Shown piece by piece: positions 22,051 through 27,824 of a stretch of DNA of 27,824 nt. A program made the position numbers and the translations under genes. Where the stretch lies: positions 1 to 27,824 of the forward strand of contig CAZQLE010000021.1 in assembly GCA_964593905.1 (NCBI GenBank), written 5' to 3'. The DNA comes from CAZQLE01 sp964593905. Its GTDB lineage: Bacteria; Chloroflexota; Anaerolineae; Anaerolineales; Anaerolineaceae. The notes beneath the pieces are model-generated. The model was given only the letters and a program-made list of their open reading frames with translations. It had not been told where the DNA came from and did no database searches. The number at the start of each line of letters is the position of its first letter. The stretch's first letter is position 1.

Positions 22051-22839
22051 CTATCCACCCCGTACACGAACCTGTGCGGGGTGTGACTTTGTCGTCTGAA
22101 CCCGTTTTAAATATCTTCCTGCCAGCCAGATGATAACCACCATCAGAATCAGCACTTCCAAAAAACCGAGCGAAGCCAGCACAGGCAGTTCCAGGCCATC
22201 TTTAAACAGCGTAATCAACTGACCCACAGGCTGAAAAACCGGCCAGAGGATGAAAACGCTGCGCGTCAGACGAAAGACAGCGATATACATCAAACCGATG
22301 AAAAAGAGAAAAATGATTTCACTGATCGGCATCGCATAACCGATGTGATAGACTGCGTACAGCGCAGCGCCCAGCAAAGCCGCCGGAAAAAAGCCAAAGG
22401 CTTCTTCCAGACGCATAAACACCCAGCCGCGCCAGAAAACCGCCTCAAAAAAGCCAATGGTAAGCGAGAGTGCAAGCAAGGGCAAAAAGCGCTCAACAGT
22501 GGGAAAAGCCGTGCCCGATAAGCCGCCAAAGTATTCCACCCCGGCAAAGATCAATTGCAGCACAATGCTGCGCCACAACCATTTACGGTGCAAACCCAGA
22601 TCGGCCAGCGGCCGTTTGCGAACCACAACCATCCATCCCACCGGGATGCCAATGCCAAACAGTGTCGCAGTCAGCCCGGCATAGATAAAGAAATACGGCA
22701 GCCCGCCCCCGGCCGCGGGGGTGACGATCACCATGGCGGTGTACAATGACCCAATAACCAGCAAACAGGATAACGCCACAACCACCAGATCTTTGCCCGG
22801 CCGCCAGCGCAGGATAAACAGTTCTCTTAAATATTTCAT
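22051..22839 (-). CDS. CPBP-like membrane protein with degenerate protease motifs
   Basis: A 262-aa polytopic membrane protein with about seven hydrophobic helices (first about 17-40, last about 227-245). It resembles CPBP/Abi intramembrane proteases: motif 1 is present as EAVFWRG (E132...R137) and motif 2 as YAVYH (H165). The usual EExxxR second Glu is Ala133, and the third HxxxN motif appears as QPVGQ (203-207). Loss of these catalytic residues suggests it is not a protease, or is a divergent one. AAGGAGGG lies before the ATG. Monocistronic; its 3' end contains a terminator-like hairpin. Confidence 0.85.
   Translation of the reverse strand: MKYLRELFILRWRPGKDLVVVALSCLLVIGSLYTAMVIVTPAAGGGLPYFFIYAGLTATLFGIGIPVGWMVVVRKRPLADLGLHRKWLWRSIVLQLIFAGVEYFGGLSGTAFPTVERFLPLLALSLTIGFFEAVFWRGWVFMRLEEAFGFFPAALLGAALYAVYHIGYAMPISEIIFLFFIGLMYIAVFRLTRSVFILWPVFQPVGQLITLFKDGLELPVLASLGFLEVLILMVVIIWLAGRYLKRVQTTKSHPAQVRVRGG
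22056..22083. terminator. Hairpin between convergent osmC and the CPBP-like gene
   Basis: Stem CACCCCG / CGGGGTG (22056-22062 with 22077-22083), extendable by three pairs after a mismatch. It lies inside the last codons of the CPBP-like gene and 39 bases after the osmC stop. A short T-run follows on the plus strand only (GACTTTG), so it is a moderate candidate for ending osmC transcription. Confidence 0.45.
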
Positions 22840-23032
22840 TTTTCCCTCCTTGTTGTTGGAAATATTTTTTTGATACTCTCATTGTAGACAGGAGAAACCG
22901 GCGCACATCTCCAAACCGGGATATTGTCGTGATCCAAAGGATGAGTAAATTCCCTGGCCAAAAGGCAGGGACAATCGCCAACAACCGTGTTCTGACGGGC
23001 CAACCCTGGCCTCCCGATCCTTTTTTCTCAGG

Positions 23033-23038
23033 TATAAT
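23033..23038 (+). promoter_or_regulatory. -10 element of the solute-binding protein gene
   Basis: TATAAT, 53 bases before the ATG at 23091. No recognisable -35 lies at the usual distance, so this is a hexamer match supported mainly by position. The rest of 22840-23090 shows no gene. Confidence 0.4.
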
Positions 23039-23090
23039 GAGTTCCGAAAGAACGATACCCGGAAAATCACCCGGATCACGAGGTATTTTT

Positions 23091-25049
23091 ATGTTAAAAC
23101 AAAACCGGTTTAATGCTGCGATCCTGTGTCTGCTTCTGACAGCATTAAGCGCCTGCAACCTTCCCGCCGCAGATGAAACCCCGTCTGCCCCTACCGAACC
23201 TGTCGCGGCAACCGAAACCGCTGCCCCCACCGCGACCCCCGTCCCGCAGCGGGCCTTATCAATCTGTCTGGGGCAAGAGCCGCGTTCGCTTTTCCTCTAT
23301 AACACAGCGTCTTCCCGCGCAGCCTGGGCTGTGCTGGAAGGCATTTATGATGGTCCGATCGATACCCTGACCGATGATTCGCAGCCGGTGATTCTCGAAG
23401 CCCTGCCCACACTTGAGAATGGCGGGGTAACCGTGCAGGCCGTCAACGTTGCAGCCGGACAGGAAGTGATCAATGCAGACGGCGAGGTGGTCATTCTGGC
23501 CTCGGGCGCGCGCGTGTTCCCCTCGGGCTGCACTTCGCCCGACTGCGCCCTGCTCTGGGATGGGACCACCCCGTTGCAAATGGACCAGGTGTCGGTGCAG
23601 TACCGTCTCAAACCCGGCCTCACCTGGTCCGACGGCGCGCCACTGCGCGCAGACGATTCAGTCTATTCCTTCGAGCTTGCCTCCGACCCCGATTTGCCGG
23701 TTTCGCGCTTTCAGACGGCGCGCACGTTGAGCTATCAGGCGGCCGATGAACAGACCGTCAACTGGACCGGCAAACCTGGCTACTTTCCAGTGCGCTTCGA
23801 CGGGCTGTTTTTCACGCCCACCCCGCGCCATGCCTGGGACAGCCTGAAAGCCGCCGATCTGCTGACCGATGAAACCGTCAACCGCAGCCCGCTGGGCTGG
23901 GGACCGTATCAGGTGCAGGAATGGGTAGCCGGAGACCATATCACCCTGGTGAAAAACCCTGCCTATTTCCGCGCTGCCGAGGGCCTGCCCAAATTCGACC
24001 AACTGGTCTTCCGCTTTCTGGGCGAACCGGCCGATAACAACCTCTCGGCCCTGTTGGCCGGTGAATGTGACGTGGTCGATCAGACCTCGCTGCTCGAAGA
24101 ACAACTCGAACCCATTCTTGAGATGCAGCGCGACGGCAAATTGACCGCAGTGATCAGCCCCCTGACTGAATGGGAACAAATTAATTTTGGCATTAAACCA
24201 TCCTCTTATGATGATGGCTATAACGCCTATACCGGCGACCGCCCGGATTTCTTCAGTGATCTGCGTATGCGCCAGGCCTTTGCCTACTGTCTCGACCGCC
24301 AGGGGTTTGTCAACAAACCGTTGGAAAACCAGACCAGCGTGCCGGTGGGCTTTTACCCGCCCGAGCATCCCCTGGGTGTCAAAGATGTGCAGCCACTGGC
24401 CTATGACCCCGCGGCCGGAATGGCCCTGCTGGATGCAGTCGGCTGGAAAGACTTTGATAACGACCCCGCCACGCCGCGCGTGGCCGCCGGGGTGGTGGGT
24501 GTGGCCGATGGCACCCCGCTGGCTCTGAATTATCTCACCAGCCAGGCGGTGCTGCGCACACAGCTCGCCGAACGGATGAAAGAATCTGCCGCGGGCTGTG
24601 GAATTCAGCTAAACGTGCAATCGGTGACCCCGGGTGAGTTGTTTGCCCCGGGCCCTGCCGGGCCGGTGTTTGGCCGCCAGTTTGATCTGGCCGAATTTGG
24701 GTGGGAAGCCGGGGTTCAATCTCCGTGCCGCCTGTACCAGAGCGATCAGATGCCCTCCACCGCCAATAACTGGCTGGGTACCAACATCGCCGGCTACGGC
24801 GACCCGACCTACGACCGCCTGTGTGCGGCCGCCCGTCAGGCGCGCAGCGGCGACAGCGATTATCTCGAGAAGCAGCTCGCGGTGCAAAAATATTACGCCG
24901 AACAACTGCCCTCCATCCCGCTCTATTTCCGCTTCCGCATGGCGGTGGCCCGCCCCGATTTTTGCGGGTTGCAGCTTGACCCCGCAGCGCGCAGTTTGCT
25001 GTGGAATTTGGAGACGGTGGATTACGGCGCGGGCTGCCCAACACCCTAG
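23091..25049 (+). CDS. ABC transporter solute-binding lipoprotein, peptide/opine type (family 5)
   Basis: A 652-aa extracytoplasmic substrate-binding lipoprotein of the OppA/DppA family. Signal peptide with lipobox ALSAC (Cys22), Thr/Pro linker (about 30-52), then the family-5 fold: SICLGQEPRSLFLYN, VQYRLKPGLTWSDGAPLRADD, SPLGWGPYQVQEW, VKNPAY, and DLRMRQAFAYCLDRQGFVN near the middle. The ATG at 23091 has GAGGT 6 nt upstream; an open extension to 22929 lacks one and would hide the signal peptide. No permease or ATPase genes are adjacent, so it either serves a transporter elsewhere or is a stand-alone receptor. Ligand not predictable. Confidence 0.92.
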   Translation: MLKQNRFNAAILCLLLTALSACNLPAADETPSAPTEPVAATETAAPTATPVPQRALSICLGQEPRSLFLYNTASSRAAWAVLEGIYDGPIDTLTDDSQPVILEALPTLENGGVTVQAVNVAAGQEVINADGEVVILASGARVFPSGCTSPDCALLWDGTTPLQMDQVSVQYRLKPGLTWSDGAPLRADDSVYSFELASDPDLPVSRFQTARTLSYQAADEQTVNWTGKPGYFPVRFDGLFFTPTPRHAWDSLKAADLLTDETVNRSPLGWGPYQVQEWVAGDHITLVKNPAYFRAAEGLPKFDQLVFRFLGEPADNNLSALLAGECDVVDQTSLLEEQLEPILEMQRDGKLTAVISPLTEWEQINFGIKPSSYDDGYNAYTGDRPDFFSDLRMRQAFAYCLDRQGFVNKPLENQTSVPVGFYPPEHPLGVKDVQPLAYDPAAGMALLDAVGWKDFDNDPATPRVAAGVVGVADGTPLALNYLTSQAVLRTQLAERMKESAAGCGIQLNVQSVTPGELFAPGPAGPVFGRQFDLAEFGWEAGVQSPCRLYQSDQMPSTANNWLGTNIAGYGDPTYDRLCAAARQARSGDSDYLEKQLAVQKYYAEQLPSIPLYFRFRMAVARPDFCGLQLDPAARSLLWNLETVDYGAGCPTP

Positions 25050-25070
25050 AATCACCGGGATTTAAAAGCC

Positions 25071-25100
25071 TTGACAATTATTTCGAGGTCATGGTAAGAT
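25071..25100 (+). promoter_or_regulatory. Strong sigma-70-type promoter of the rsgA leader
   Basis: TTGACA (25071-25076), 18 bases, TAAGAT (25095-25100). The -35 is a perfect match and the -10 matches five of six. It is the best promoter in the window, and transcription would start near 25107, about 365 bases before rsgA. Confidence 0.75.
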
Positions 25101-25140
25101 CACTTCAGATAATTCTATTCTAAAGAAAGGGCGCGATTTT

Positions 25141-25185
25141 ATGTTTAGTTTGGCTTCGGTGCTTGTCATTTCTCAAGCTGCATAA
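25141..25185 (+). CDS. Possible 14-codon leader peptide
   Basis: ATG to TAA encoding MFSLASVLVISQAA, about 35 bases after the predicted transcription start. An AAAGGG lies 11 bases upstream, which is a poor ribosome site. The ORF is bracketed by GGCGCG (25130-25135) and CGCGCC (25187-25192), which can pair and close it in a loop. Too short for confidence; reported because leader peptides before terminators can regulate. Confidence 0.25.
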   Translation: MFSLASVLVISQAA

Positions 25186-25240
25186 ACGCGCCTGCATGTA
25201 GATCGAAGCGAATTTTCATTTCCATTTCAGATCCAATACC

Positions 25241-25277
25241 AGCCACGGCCGCGTTTGTGCGCCGTGGCTTTTGTTTT
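25241..25277 (+). terminator. First terminator-like hairpin in the rsgA leader
   Basis: Stem AGCCACGGC / GCCGTGGCT (25241-25249 with 25261-25269), 11-base loop, then TTTGTTTT. A convincing rho-independent terminator. It would yield a short RNA of about 170 bases from the 25071 promoter unless read through. Confidence 0.75.
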
Positions 25278-25282
25278 AACCC

Positions 25283-25352
25283 CCGGTTAAAACAGCCCGG
25301 ACGGTTTGTGAAAGCGCCGAATCCGCGCACAGTCGCCAGGACTGCCAACCGG
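25283..25352 (+). ncRNA. Candidate structured leader RNA (riboswitch-like) before rsgA
   Basis: CCGGTT (25283-25288) pairs with AACCGG (25347-25352), closing a 58-base domain that contains GCGC/GCGC (25314-25317 with 25325-25328) and CAGTC-GCCAG-GACTG (25330-25344). It lies between two terminator-like hairpins that share the stem sequence AGCCACG. Short strings recall the cobalamin riboswitch in order (GGTTAAAA, GTGAAA, ATCCGCGC, GCCAGGACTGCC), but its core boxes are missing, so I do not call it that. Candidate only; no ligand suggested. Confidence 0.35.
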
Positions 25353-25376
25353 AGATAAGGTTTTACAATCCCTCTG

Positions 25377-25412
25377 CCAGCCACGGAAATTTCTCGTGGC
25401 TGGTTGTCGTTT
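25377..25412 (+). terminator. Second terminator-like hairpin in the rsgA leader
   Basis: Stem CCAGCCACG / CGTGGCTGG (25377-25385 with 25395-25403), 9-base loop, then TTGTCGTTT. The stem repeats the sequence of the first hairpin, so the 5' arm of one could pair with the 3' arm of the other. The tail is a weaker U-tract than in the first. Followed 68 bases later by rsgA. Confidence 0.6.
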
Positions 25413-25470
25413 AAGGAGAAGTTGCCGTTTTATCGATAAAACGGATGAGTGTCAAAGGTTGTTAGTCGCC

Positions 25471-26436
25471 ATGAAACAAAATACTGCATGGATCAACGAC
25501 GAAGGCGTCGTTATTAAAAGAAACGCCGGGCTTTACCGGGTCTGGATACAAAACAGAATACTCGACTGCCGCGTGCATCTGCCGGCAAAACCAACGCACC
25601 GCAAAAATACACCGCCCGAAATTGTGGTCGGCGACCGGGTGCGGGTGCGCCTGCTCAGCGAAGACAGCGGGGTCATCGAAGATGTGCTGACCCGCCGCAA
25701 CCGGCTGGCCCGCCGCAGTGCGGTGCCCATGCCCGGCGCGCACCCCTTTGAGCAGACCATCGCTGCCAATGTAGACCAGATTGTGGCCGTGATGGCCCTC
25801 AGCCAGCCCGCGCCGCGTTGGAACCTGTTGGACCGCTATCTGACCTCGGCGGAATCGCTGGAGATTGATGCGCTGGTCTGTCTGACCAAGGTCGATGCCG
25901 CCCGCAGCGCAGATGGCCGCCTGGATGAAACTGTGCTGGAAGAAGCCGGGCTTTACCGTCAGATCGGTTACCGGGTCATTTTCACCAGCATAATCACCGG
26001 CGAAGGCCTGGACGAGCTCAAAACCGCCCTGGGCGAACGAGTCTCGACGCTGCTGGGCAAAAGCGGGGCGGGCAAGAGTTCGCTGCTCAACGCCCTGCTG
26101 CCCGGTCTGGGGCTGCGCGTGGCCGAGCTGAATCAGGTTGGCAAAGGCCGCCATACCACCACCGGGGTTGAGATGCACGCCTGTGGCAAAGACGGCTGGC
26201 TGGTCGATACCCCCGGCACGCGCGAATTTGGGCTGTGGGATGTGGAGGCCGACGATCTGGCCTGGTATTTCCCCGAAATGCGCAGCCAGGTGGGCCGGTG
26301 CCGCTTTGGGCTGGATTGCGCTCATGATGAAGAGCCAGGCTGCGCCATCCGCGCGGCGGTTATGGCCGGGCAGATCAGCCCGCGGCGTTACCTGAGTATG
26401 ATGAAATTGAAGGAAGAGGGTTACTTTCAATGGTAG
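25471..26436 (+). CDS. rsgA: Ribosome small-subunit biogenesis GTPase RsgA
   Basis: A 321-aa circularly permuted GTPase that checks late 30S ribosome assembly. N-terminal OB-fold (about 8-75), then G motifs in permuted order: G4 TKVD (139-142), G5-like SIITGEG (173-179), P-loop GKSGAGKS (197-204), switch I GKGRHTT (224-230), G3 DTPG (246-249). The C-terminal zinc site is CxxxxxCxH with EPGC (C277, C283, H285, C291). The ATG at 25471 starts right before the OB-fold; an open extension to 25396 would include the leader hairpin and is rejected. The ribosome site is weak and distant (AAAGG, 13 nt). Overlaps the RNHCP gene by 7 nt. Confidence 0.96.
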   Translation: MKQNTAWINDEGVVIKRNAGLYRVWIQNRILDCRVHLPAKPTHRKNTPPEIVVGDRVRVRLLSEDSGVIEDVLTRRNRLARRSAVPMPGAHPFEQTIAANVDQIVAVMALSQPAPRWNLLDRYLTSAESLEIDALVCLTKVDAARSADGRLDETVLEEAGLYRQIGYRVIFTSIITGEGLDELKTALGERVSTLLGKSGAGKSSLLNALLPGLGLRVAELNQVGKGRHTTTGVEMHACGKDGWLVDTPGTREFGLWDVEADDLAWYFPEMRSQVGRCRFGLDCAHDEEPGCAIRAAVMAGQISPRRYLSMMKLKEEGYFQW

Positions 26437-26975
26437 AGGAATATTTTGGATTTTATAGCGATGAGAACCGGCTGCGGTGCAGCCGGATGGATAAGGACCG
26501 CAAAAGGTCGGGGATGCGAGTGGATACGGACGGGTTTCGCTGTCTGCACTGCGGCGCCTATGTGACACGCGAGGCGCTTTTCTCGGGTGTAATCAACCGC
26601 AACCATTGCCCCTACTGCCTGTGGTCGCGCCATGTCGATTGGCGGCAGGCCGGTGACCGCATGTCGGCCTGCAAGGGCAAGATGAGCCCGGTGGGGCTGG
26701 CGCTGAAACATGCCCCCAAAAAATACAACCACGACGCCGGCGAGCTGATGGTGATCCATGCCTGCACCGAATGCAGTCATGTGTCGCTTAACCGAATTGC
26801 GGCCGATGATTCGGCCGAAGAGCTGTTCGCTGTGTTTCAGGCCTCGCTGGTGCGGCTGCCCGCCGAACGTATGCCGCACACAATGCAAATTGAACCCCTG
26901 AATGCGCAGGCGCAGAATATTGTTCGGCAGCGGCTGTTTGGCACGGCCGAGGCAGAAAGCATCTGCATGAGGTGA
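26430..26975 (+). CDS. RNHCP-domain protein
   Basis: A 181-aa protein named for its motif RNHCP (57-61). The expected cysteine pattern is present: FRCLHCG (C38, C41), RNHCPYC (C60, C63), HVD, GDRMSAC (C81) and a further HACTECSH pair (C112, C115), so it is likely a small zinc-binding protein. The molecular function is not established in the family as I know it. It begins inside the last codons of rsgA (7-nt overlap), so the two are translationally coupled, which points to a role linked to ribosome or RNA work; this is inference. A strong hairpin follows. Confidence 0.93.
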   Translation: MVEEYFGFYSDENRLRCSRMDKDRKRSGMRVDTDGFRCLHCGAYVTREALFSGVINRNHCPYCLWSRHVDWRQAGDRMSACKGKMSPVGLALKHAPKKYNHDAGELMVIHACTECSHVSLNRIAADDSAEELFAVFQASLVRLPAERMPHTMQIEPLNAQAQNIVRQRLFGTAEAESICMR

Positions 26976-27018
26976 CGCCCCCCTGCCTCCACATCATCCG
27001 CACTGGGGAACAGAAGAC

Positions 27019-27045
27019 GTGCAGGGGCAAATTCTGCCCCTGCAC
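27019..27045. terminator. Terminator hairpin after rsgA-RNHCP
   Basis: Stem GTGCAGGGGCA / TGCCCCTGCAC (27019-27029 with 27035-27045), 5-base loop AATTC. An 11-bp GC-rich perfect stem 44 bases after the RNHCP stop. The following ACATTTCTAAATTT is T-rich but interrupted, so efficiency is uncertain. Confidence 0.65.
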
Positions 27046-27121
27046 ACATTTCTAAATTTGTGCTAGGATTAGCCGCGGATTAAAAACCCGGCGCTGGTAT
27101 TTTCTCCTGGAGGTTCATTTG

Positions 27122-27824
27122 ATGATGCAACGAAAATTTTTCGCCCTGGCGATTTGTCTGACTGCCCTATTGTTTCTCGCGGCCTGCGCAACGCCAACCC
27201 CGCGGGTGATCACCGTTGAGGTAACCCGTGTCGTATCTGAAACCATCAAAGAAACCGTAGTGGTGACCCAGATGGTGGAGGTTGAAAAAGTGGTCACAGC
27301 CACCCCTGCGCCCACCGAAGTTCTGCCCACGCCTGAAACATCACCGCTGGCGGCGCAACCCGCGCCGGCGGCGGCTGCTGTTGTGACCGCCGATGCGAGC
27401 GGCGTGGTGTTCGATGCCTGGTGCACCCCGCCCGGCCAGAGCGAAGACACTTCGTATCAGACCTCGGGTGTTCGACCCGCCAGCGGGGTGTGGGCAGTGC
27501 ACAAAGTGGCCAGCTACCCGGCGCTGCACACCGAGAACAGCTCCTGCACTTTTATGTTCACCTTCCCACAGCCCATTCAGACGGGGACCAAATTCGTAAT
27601 CTACGACGCGCAGGATAAAGCCTGGGTGGAAAACGAGCTGACACCGGTGTCTTCCAACCCCAACATAGGCTACACGACCACTACCAGGGTCACCACCCCG
27701 CAGTACTGGTATTCAATTTTCAAAACCGCGGTCAACGACCCGGCCGGAACCGCGCTGTGGAACGGCAAGCTGATGTTGATCACCGGCGAGACCCCGCAGT
27801 TATGTTACGATGGTCTGCTGCCCG
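27122..27824 (+). CDS. Lipoprotein with VEVTRVV-type repeat region (3' end outside the window)
   Basis: The first 234 residues of a secreted lipoprotein. Signal peptide with lipobox FLAAC (Cys22), then a Val/Thr/Glu-rich low-complexity segment (about 29-58; VEVTRVVSETIKETVVVTQ) characteristic of Chloroflexota surface proteins, a Pro/Ala linker (60-90), and the start of a beta-rich domain with two or three cysteines (CTPPGQ, SSCTFMFTF, QLCYDG). No enzymatic motif is visible in this part. GGAGGT lies 7 nt before the ATG at 27122; a second ATG follows directly. Frame is open to the right edge. Confidence 0.85.
   Translation, partial: MMQRKFFALAICLTALLFLAACATPTPRVITVEVTRVVSETIKETVVVTQMVEVEKVVTATPAPTEVLPTPETSPLAAQPAPAAAAVVTADASGVVFDAWCTPPGQSEDTSYQTSGVRPASGVWAVHKVASYPALHTENSSCTFMFTFPQPIQTGTKFVIYDAQDKAWVENELTPVSSNPNIGYTTTTRVTTPQYWYSIFKTAVNDPAGTALWNGKLMLITGETPQLCYDGLLP

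Noticed and set aside
25283..25352. Cobalamin riboswitch
   Set aside because: Short strings appear in the right order, but the AGGGAA core and CCGCCACTG box are absent and the spacing is far too short; the downstream gene is also unrelated to cobalamin.
25462..26568. 368-codon minus-strand frame opposite rsgA
   Set aside because: Antisense to rsgA, which has every G motif and the zinc site; low-complexity translation with no motif.
1..27824. tRNA, rRNA or CRISPR array
   Set aside because: No T-arm-like GTTCGAATC context with a cloverleaf, no rRNA-like stretch, and no regularly spaced repeats were seen by eye.

Overview
The window looks like a chromosomal segment of a Chloroflexota bacterium, probably Anaerolineae-like. 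This is an inference from several traits: lipoproteins with Thr/Pro-rich linkers after the lipobox, one with the VEVTRVV-type repeat common in that phylum, a TPR plus winged-helix/BTAD regulator, an RNHCP protein beside RsgA, a stand-alone bacterial SET protein, and moderately GC-rich genes. No rRNA, tRNA, CRISPR array, transposase or integrase was found.

Layout. (1) Positions 1-6122, minus strand: a tightly coupled efflux operon with three consecutive HlyD/MacA-type adaptors, a MacB-type ATPase and a MacB-type permease that runs off the left edge. (2) 6123-6650: a divergent intergenic region with hairpin repeats and 11-bp-period direct repeats that could be response-regulator boxes. (3) 6651-8779, plus: an OmpR-type response regulator and its HAMP histidine kinase, the likely regulators of the efflux operon. 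(4) 8748-10448, minus: a SET-domain protein and an NAD-dependent epimerase/dehydratase.

(5) 10727-17855: an AT-richer island of about 6.6 kb bounded by direct repeats of the 3' end of clpB plus its terminator. The complete clpB (17655-20240) lies at the right end; a broken copy of its last ~65 codons lies at the left end. Inside are a minus-strand operon (70-aa protein, membrane zinc-ribbon protein, membrane protein, secreted lipoprotein), a divergent TPR-wHTH-BTAD (SARP-like) regulator, and a transglutaminase-like lipoprotein. Upstream of both the minus operon and the transglutaminase gene is the same tandem site, TTTGGCA-N4-TTTGGCA, followed after exactly 8 bp by a possible -10. This is the binding geometry known for SARP regulators, so the island looks like a self-contained regulon for a set of cell-surface proteins. 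It is the most interesting feature here.

(6) 17655-22839: housekeeping and stress genes (ClpB, a DODA/YgiD-type dioxygenase, OsmC, a CPBP-like membrane protein with degenerate catalytic motifs). (7) 23091-27824: an orphan peptide-type solute-binding lipoprotein; a 400-nt leader with a strong promoter, a 14-codon ORF and two terminator-like hairpins sharing one stem sequence, in front of rsgA; then rsgA, an overlapping RNHCP gene, and the start of another lipoprotein cut by the right edge.
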